Below are positions 22,673-26,129 of a stretch of 26,129 bases of DNA, piece after piece. The notes beneath the pieces are model-generated. The model was not told the origin of the DNA. It saw nothing but the letters and a program-made list of their open reading frames with translations, and ran no database searches. Numbering within the stretch: position 1 is the first letter of the stretch; each line of letters begins with the position of its first letter. The position numbers and the translations under genes were made by a program. Location of the stretch: contig JAZLIC010000144.1 in NCBI GenBank assembly GCA_045617225.1, forward strand, positions 1-26,129, in the 5' to 3' direction. Source of the DNA: JAZLIC01 sp045617225 (GTDB lineage: Bacteria; Bacillota; Clostridia; Monoglobales; Monoglobaceae).

Positions 22673-24948
22673 TTTGTTTCTCCTTGCATTTGACAAAATC
22701 TTTTTAAAATAGCGGCAGTCTGCGCTCTCGTCGCCTCGCTTTGAGGATTGAGAATTGCAGACGACTCACCCTTAATCAGTCCGCAATCCACCGCCCAAAG
22801 CATCGCAGTTCTTGCATACTCCGAAACATCACCGCTGTCACTATAACCAACAATATCACGGTCCTCAAATTCTTCAGCTATAATTCCCTTGAATTTCGCA
22901 TATCTGTAAAGAATGGTTGCCAACTGTTCACGCACAATATTTATGTCCGGTGCAAATTCGGTATCGCTGATTCCGGACACAATACCGTTTTCAGATGCCC
23001 AACATACTGCATCATAATACCACGAGCCTTTTTCAACATCTGAAAATGCAGGCTTATAAGATGAAGTCCCTGCGTCCTCCATACGATATAGTATCGTAAC
23101 AAGCATTGCTCTTGTCATCGGAATTTCAGGTTCAAAGCCTTTATCTGTTCCGCCCATCAACTTTGCATTTACAACGAATTTCACATCTTCATAATACCAT
23201 GCGTCCGCCTTTACATCATTAAAGTCAATCTCACTTGGAGCCTCTTGTGTAATCGCTTTTGATATATTATCTGTTGTTTGTTCGCTGCTTCCTGTGCCGC
23301 TTTTTTGCGGCACGTATGTACCGTTATTCTTGCCTTCACCTCCACTGCTTTTTTTAACGGTCGCACACAAAGCCTTCTTCGGATTATTCGAAAAATCATA
23401 CATCGTCATACCGTTTTTAAACATTTGCCATGCTAAAAGTCCTCTAAAACCCTGCTCGGTAGAGAATGTGTTATCCGATGGCAAAAATCCGTCAAATGTA
23501 GAATATAATTCAGCCATAAGTCCGTCGATTAAACTGTTTCCGTTATTTTTTACGGTTTCAGAATCAATTCCAAGCGCAGAAAATCCAACCATAGCAATTC
23601 CTGTTGATGCCGCCGCTCCCATAGAATTTATAAGTCCGTTCTCCATTTGCATTTCGATAACCATCGAAATTGTTTCATCAATTACAGCGCGCACATCTGC
23701 ATTACTTTCATAATAGGGCGCTAATGCGGCTATTATTGGCGTTGCTCCGTCAGGTCCATAGGTCGTATCCTGCCATTCTTCCTTAATTTCAATAGCAGTA
23801 TTTATAAGATACTCCATTTGTGCTTCATTAGCATATTCCCTCAGTGCAATAATGACATAAGGAAGAACGTATGCATTCGTCACATTATCTTCCCTTTCGT
23901 CAACCTGCTTCAATAATTTTTTTGAAATGTCTATATGCTTTGAATTTTTATCATAAACATTTGACGCATCATATCCCATACTTCTCATGGCAATTATCAC
24001 CTTTGCCAAATCCGACGGTTTGTCACTTTCATTTGAAAATTCAATCAGTTCATCCATACACTTTTGCAAAAGCTTATCCGATAAAGCATTTTTGCTTTTG
24101 GGATACAGGCGGTTATAACACCCCATATCAACTAAAAACCACGACATATTTACATCATTCAAAATTGCAGAAGATGAATATTTTTTGGCGATATTCTCAA
24201 TCACGGTAAGAGGAGAGGCACCAACCTCGACTCGGCAAACAGGTGCAGTAATCGTGGTTGAATTCTGCTCTGCAAGTTTTGCTTCTTTAAGAGCGGAAAT
24301 AATATATGTACCCGGCTTATCAAAAGCAAGTGTTGCCTTTCCTTTTTCATCAGTAAAGATGGCCGTCTTTTTTGAATTTATGGTTATTTCCGCATCGTCA
24401 CACGGTGAAAAAACAGTACTCCAATTTTCATCGTAGCCTGCAACATTCAGGGTAATTTCTTCTTCTTTTCCGACATATGTTTTTATTTCAAATCTGTCAA
24501 ACTTTGTATAACTCTCGGTATTTGGATAAAGATTTTCATATATAGCAAAATCAATATAATCACCGTCTTTTATTAAGTGATTTGGCCCCATAACAGCTTC
24601 TTCGGCACCGTTTACCTGATATCCGAAATTTTCACTGCTATCGCCCCAAAATGTTTTAACATAACTTCCGTATGTTCCTTCGGCTAACAAAAACCCATTT
24701 TCGCCATCTTCGAAGAACTGTTTATGTGCCTCCAAAAAAGCGTCAGCGAGAGTGTAGTCCCCTTCGTTATCCGGCAATTCAAGTTTTGCCAGTGCGATTT
24801 CATTATTGTTTTTATCGGTGACAACCTTTCCGTTTTTACTTATGGTTATATAGACACCTATTCCACCGTCGGCAAATGTTGTTAGATAGCAAGTACTCAT
24901 AAGCATGGCAATGCAAAGAATAAATGCTATAATTCTCTTTTGTTTCAT
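22669..24948 (-). CDS. SLH-anchored transcobalamin/intrinsic-factor-like surface protein
   Basis: A 759-residue secreted protein. Signal peptide 1-26 (TTFA-DGG). Residues 28-165 form a DUF4430-like domain (GDYTLADAFLEAHKQFF, GSYVKTFWG, ENFGYQVNGAEE, IKDGDYIDFAIYE). Residues 165-240 are Ig-like (EITLNVAGYDENW, GKATLAFDKPGTYIISAL). Residues 245-520 look like an alpha/alpha toroid of the prenyltransferase/squalene-cyclase/transcobalamin type: repeated helix pairs with DLAKVIIAMRSMGYD, NAYVLPYVIIALREY, GPDGATPIIAALAPYY, STGIAMVGFSALGID and EQGFRGLLAWQMF. After a Gly/Ser/Thr linker, three SLH repeats (575-755) anchor it to the wall. GGAG lies 6 bases before the ATG. It is the first gene after the cobalamin riboswitch. 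Animal B12 carriers join the same two folds in the opposite order. Corrinoid binding is inferred. Confidence 0.88.
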   Translation of the reverse strand: MKQKRIIAFILCIAMLMSTCYLTTFADGGIGVYITISKNGKVVTDKNNNEIALAKLELPDNEGDYTLADAFLEAHKQFFEDGENGFLLAEGTYGSYVKTFWGDSSENFGYQVNGAEEAVMGPNHLIKDGDYIDFAIYENLYPNTESYTKFDRFEIKTYVGKEEEITLNVAGYDENWSTVFSPCDDAEITINSKKTAIFTDEKGKATLAFDKPGTYIISALKEAKLAEQNSTTITAPVCRVEVGASPLTVIENIAKKYSSSAILNDVNMSWFLVDMGCYNRLYPKSKNALSDKLLQKCMDELIEFSNESDKPSDLAKVIIAMRSMGYDASNVYDKNSKHIDISKKLLKQVDEREDNVTNAYVLPYVIIALREYANEAQMEYLINTAIEIKEEWQDTTYGPDGATPIIAALAPYYESNADVRAVIDETISMVIEMQMENGLINSMGAAASTGIAMVGFSALGIDSETVKNNGNSLIDGLMAELYSTFDGFLPSDNTFSTEQGFRGLLAWQMFKNGMTMYDFSNNPKKALCATVKKSSGGEGKNNGTYVPQKSGTGSSEQTTDNISKAITQEAPSEIDFNDVKADAWYYEDVKFVVNAKLMGGTDKGFEPEIPMTRAMLVTILYRMEDAGTSSYKPAFSDVEKGSWYYDAVCWASENGIVSGISDTEFAPDINIVREQLATILYRYAKFKGIIAEEFEDRDIVGYSDSGDVSEYARTAMLWAVDCGLIKGESSAILNPQSEATRAQTAAILKRFCQMQGETK

Positions 24949-24996
24949 AATAATCTCCTTTTCTGCCCATTGGCAATGATATTAAATTTTGCCGAC

Positions 24997-25035
24997 AAAA
25001 AAGCTGCGGCAATTTTTAAAAAAATTACCACAGCT
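24997..25035 (-). terminator. Riboswitch-controlled intrinsic terminator
   Basis: A 16-bp minus-strand stem (AGCTGTGGTAATTTTT with AAAAATTGCCGCAGCT, two G-U pairs) has a 2-base loop and is followed by six T. It lies between the cobalamin riboswitch and the first ATG, as expected for transcriptional control. Confidence 0.88.
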
Positions 25036-25138
25036 GAGTGTTCCTGTGACGCATCACATTTGCAACGCCAAAAACCACCGTTTAAGGCGGTGAATGAGCA
25101 AAATGTTGTTTCTATGCAATAAATACACTTACAAAACA

Positions 25139-25345
25139 ACACCAAAGCAGGTCTTGTGACTTGTGCAATATACGATTTTAATAATCGTGCATCTTTATAT
25201 CCTGCCTTCTCGGTTTCCCAATGACCGGCTTTCACCGACGAATATAAAAACATTCTGCACATACACCGACAGTTATCGTTGGGGATTCTCACCCCATTCC
25301 CTTTTCACCGACTATATCCGAAGCAATATAGCCGACACTTTGTGT
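25139..25345 (-). promoter_or_regulatory. Cobalamin riboswitch
   Basis: The minus strand shows the family's conserved blocks in order: GGTGAAAAGGGAA (25309-25297), GGGGTGAGAATCCCC (the GGTGAAAxTCC block, 25295-25281), AACTGT, GGTCATTGGG and GAGAAGGCAGG (25211-25201), and the B12 box AGTCACAAGACCTGC (25161-25147). P1 closes with ACACAAAG (25345-25338) against CTTTgGTGT (25147-25139). It senses adenosyl- or other cobalamins and normally shuts off expression when B12 is abundant. Here the output is probably the terminator at 24997-25035, which precedes the three-gene putative corrinoid-uptake operon. Two small hairpins (25046-25057; 25076-25092) lie between and may take part in switching. Confidence 0.95.
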
Positions 25346-25368
25346 GAATATATTTAGTTTTCTTGATT

Positions 25369-25396
25369 ATTATACAACAAACCCAAAAAAAGTCAA
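25369..25396 (-). promoter_or_regulatory. Sigma-A promoter of the cobalamin-riboswitch operon
   Basis: Minus strand TTGACT (25396-25391), 16-base spacer, TATAAT (25374-25369). The predicted start near 25362 is about 17 bases before riboswitch P1. Confidence 0.8.
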
Positions 25397-25402
25397 GCAA
25401 AT

Positions 25403-25881
25403 TCACATTATTTTCAACAGTAGAAGGCTTAACTCATTGCACTTCCAATATCCGTTCTTTTTAGCACCTATACGCGTTAATTTTCCTGCTTCTTTACACT
25501 TCTTTATAATTCTTTCAATTTGCCTTGTGGAAACTCCGACTAAATCGGATAGCTTTTTAACCGTAATTTTCGGATTATCTTTAATCGCAGAAACAACCTT
25601 ATCTTCCAAATTTATACCGACATTTATACTGACATCATCTATAACTTCCCAAAGAGCTTCCTCAATCGCTTTTAGCATAAACTCGATAAACACTGTAGAA
25701 TCTGCATTGATATTTGATTGATTGATTGCAGAATTGTTTTAATTCTGCTTTTTCTGCGCAAAGTCGGATTTTTATTCAATTTAGAAGTAGATGAAACCAT
25801 ACCGATAAGTTCTGCAATTTTCACTACTCGGTTTATTACTTCATCAGTAATTTGAAATGGTGGTTTATAATCGCAACTCAT
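25403..25881 (-). pseudogene. Fic-family gene remnant, core deleted and frameshifted
   Basis: The first 54 codons (25881 to about 25720) match the N-terminus of a common Fic subfamily (YKPPFQITDEVINRVVKIAE, then LRRKSRIKTILQSI), with an AAGGAG site and promoter intact. In such proteins the inhibitory SxxIEGN motif follows at once; here the sequence jumps, one frame over, to the C-terminal part (DSTVFIEFMLKAIEEAL) and then a winged-helix tail (ITVKKLSDLVGVSTRQIERI, GYWKC). Roughly 200 residues including the HPFxDGNGR catalytic core are missing. The junction lies at a tandem TGAT repeat (25714-25728), which suggests slippage or repeat-mediated deletion. It is a different subfamily from the intact Fic gene at 20216-21136. 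Confidence 0.82.
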
Positions 25882-25919
25882 CCGAAATCTCCTTTAAAAT
25901 TATTGCTTATTTTCAAACA

Positions 25920-25949
25920 ATTATATCAGAATTATATAAAAAAAGTCAA
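25920..25949 (-). promoter_or_regulatory. Promoter of the Fic remnant
   Basis: Minus strand TTGACT (25949-25944), 18-base spacer, TATAAT (25925-25920) with TGA just upstream (extended -10). It appears undamaged although the gene is broken. Confidence 0.65.
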
Positions 25950-26094
25950 CTGCTCGCAGTAAATAATCAATTAGCGGACGGATTTTTGCAAAAAATCTTT
26001 ACAAGCATAACTTGTTCCGACGAGCCACCGGCGGCGGTCGCAAACGTCCCCCTCACGCCTCCGGCGCGAGGCTTAAATCCTTATTCGATAAACA
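25950..26094. other. Non-coding GC-rich patch
   Basis: No gene supported. The segment 26010-26075 is much richer in G and C than its surroundings and contains nested short palindromes (GCCxCCGGCGGCGGT; GCCTCCGGCGCGAGGC). An 81-codon plus-strand frame over it has no ribosome site and low-complexity product. It may be part of a dispersed repeat or a recombinase target. Confidence 0.3.
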
Positions 26095-26122
26095 AAAAAT
26101 GACCGCAAATGCGGTCATTTTT
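26095..26122. terminator. Bidirectional intrinsic terminator
   Basis: A perfect 12-bp stem AAAAATGACCGC/GCGGTCATTTTT with a 4-base loop and A/T runs on both sides. It probably closes a minus-strand gene that lies beyond the right edge. Confidence 0.85.
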
Positions 26123-26129
26123 GTGTTTG

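Noticed and set aside
22669..24948. Reading the toroid region as a squalene cyclase or prenyltransferase enzyme
   Set aside because: No DxDD, QW-repeat or zinc-ligand pattern seen, and the B12 riboswitch plus DUF4430 context favours a carrier; not fully excluded.
24945..25292. 115-codon minus-strand frame upstream of the surface-protein gene
   Set aside because: It covers the cobalamin riboswitch and terminator; the conserved RNA blocks explain the sequence and no ribosome site is present.
25857..26102. 81-codon plus-strand frame at the right edge
   Set aside because: Starts antisense to the Fic remnant, lacks a ribosome site and ends in low-complexity GC-rich sequence.

Overview
The window comes from a low-to-mid GC, Gram-positive anaerobe of the class Clostridia (Bacillota). 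The signs are GGAGG ribosome sites, sigma-A promoters, an IreB-type protein, the ybxF-rpsL-rpsG-fusA-tuf order, S-layer homology (SLH) surface proteins, a lipoprotein-dependent amino-acid ABC importer and an ECF-type vitamin transporter subunit. The Pro/Thr-Glu linkers and the C-terminal domain ending in a KAF(L/A)WD-type motif recall gut fibre-degrading Clostridia, but genus is a guess. Every convincing gene lies on the minus strand, so transcription runs from high to low coordinates.

Layout from low to high coordinates: (1) 1-1109, the 5' part of a secreted SLH protein, running off the window. (2) 1324-5025, pheS-pheT-ireB operon with its own promoter and terminator. (3) 5110-5299, an apparently self-contained structured RNA with a pseudoknot, identity unknown. 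(4) 5301-8449, two secreted proteins: a BspA-type leucine-rich-repeat protein and a small paralogue of its C-terminal domain. (5) 8612-13387, the str operon (L7Ae-like YbxF, S12, S7, EF-G, EF-Tu), with non-ATG starts on S12 and S7. (6) 13471-15093, a nitrilase/GDPD fusion whose GDPD half looks degenerate. (7) 15185-17426, a polar amino-acid ABC importer behind a full-consensus promoter. (8) 18041-19797, a glutathione-peroxidase-like enzyme, thioredoxin reductase and thioredoxin operon. (9) 19800-21476, an accessory patch with a Fic gene, a 29-bp direct repeat on both sides and one copy of a palindromic dispersed repeat whose other copy is at 17592-17670. (10) 21474-25396, the most interesting locus. 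(11) 25403-25881, a Fic pseudogene.

Region 10 is a complete regulatory and coding unit: sigma-A promoter, class-defining cobalamin riboswitch, strong intrinsic terminator, then three genes joined by ATGA stop/start overlaps. They encode a secreted SLH protein with a DUF4430 (transcobalamin C-terminal-like) domain plus an alpha/alpha-toroid domain, a membrane-anchored DUF4430 protein, and an ECF S-component-like membrane protein. Intrinsic factor and transcobalamin of animals bind B12 between an alpha/alpha barrel and a DUF4430-like beta domain. I infer a Gram-positive corrinoid-capture relay: surface binder, membrane-tethered binder, ECF transporter. The riboswitch is seen directly; the binding roles are inferred.
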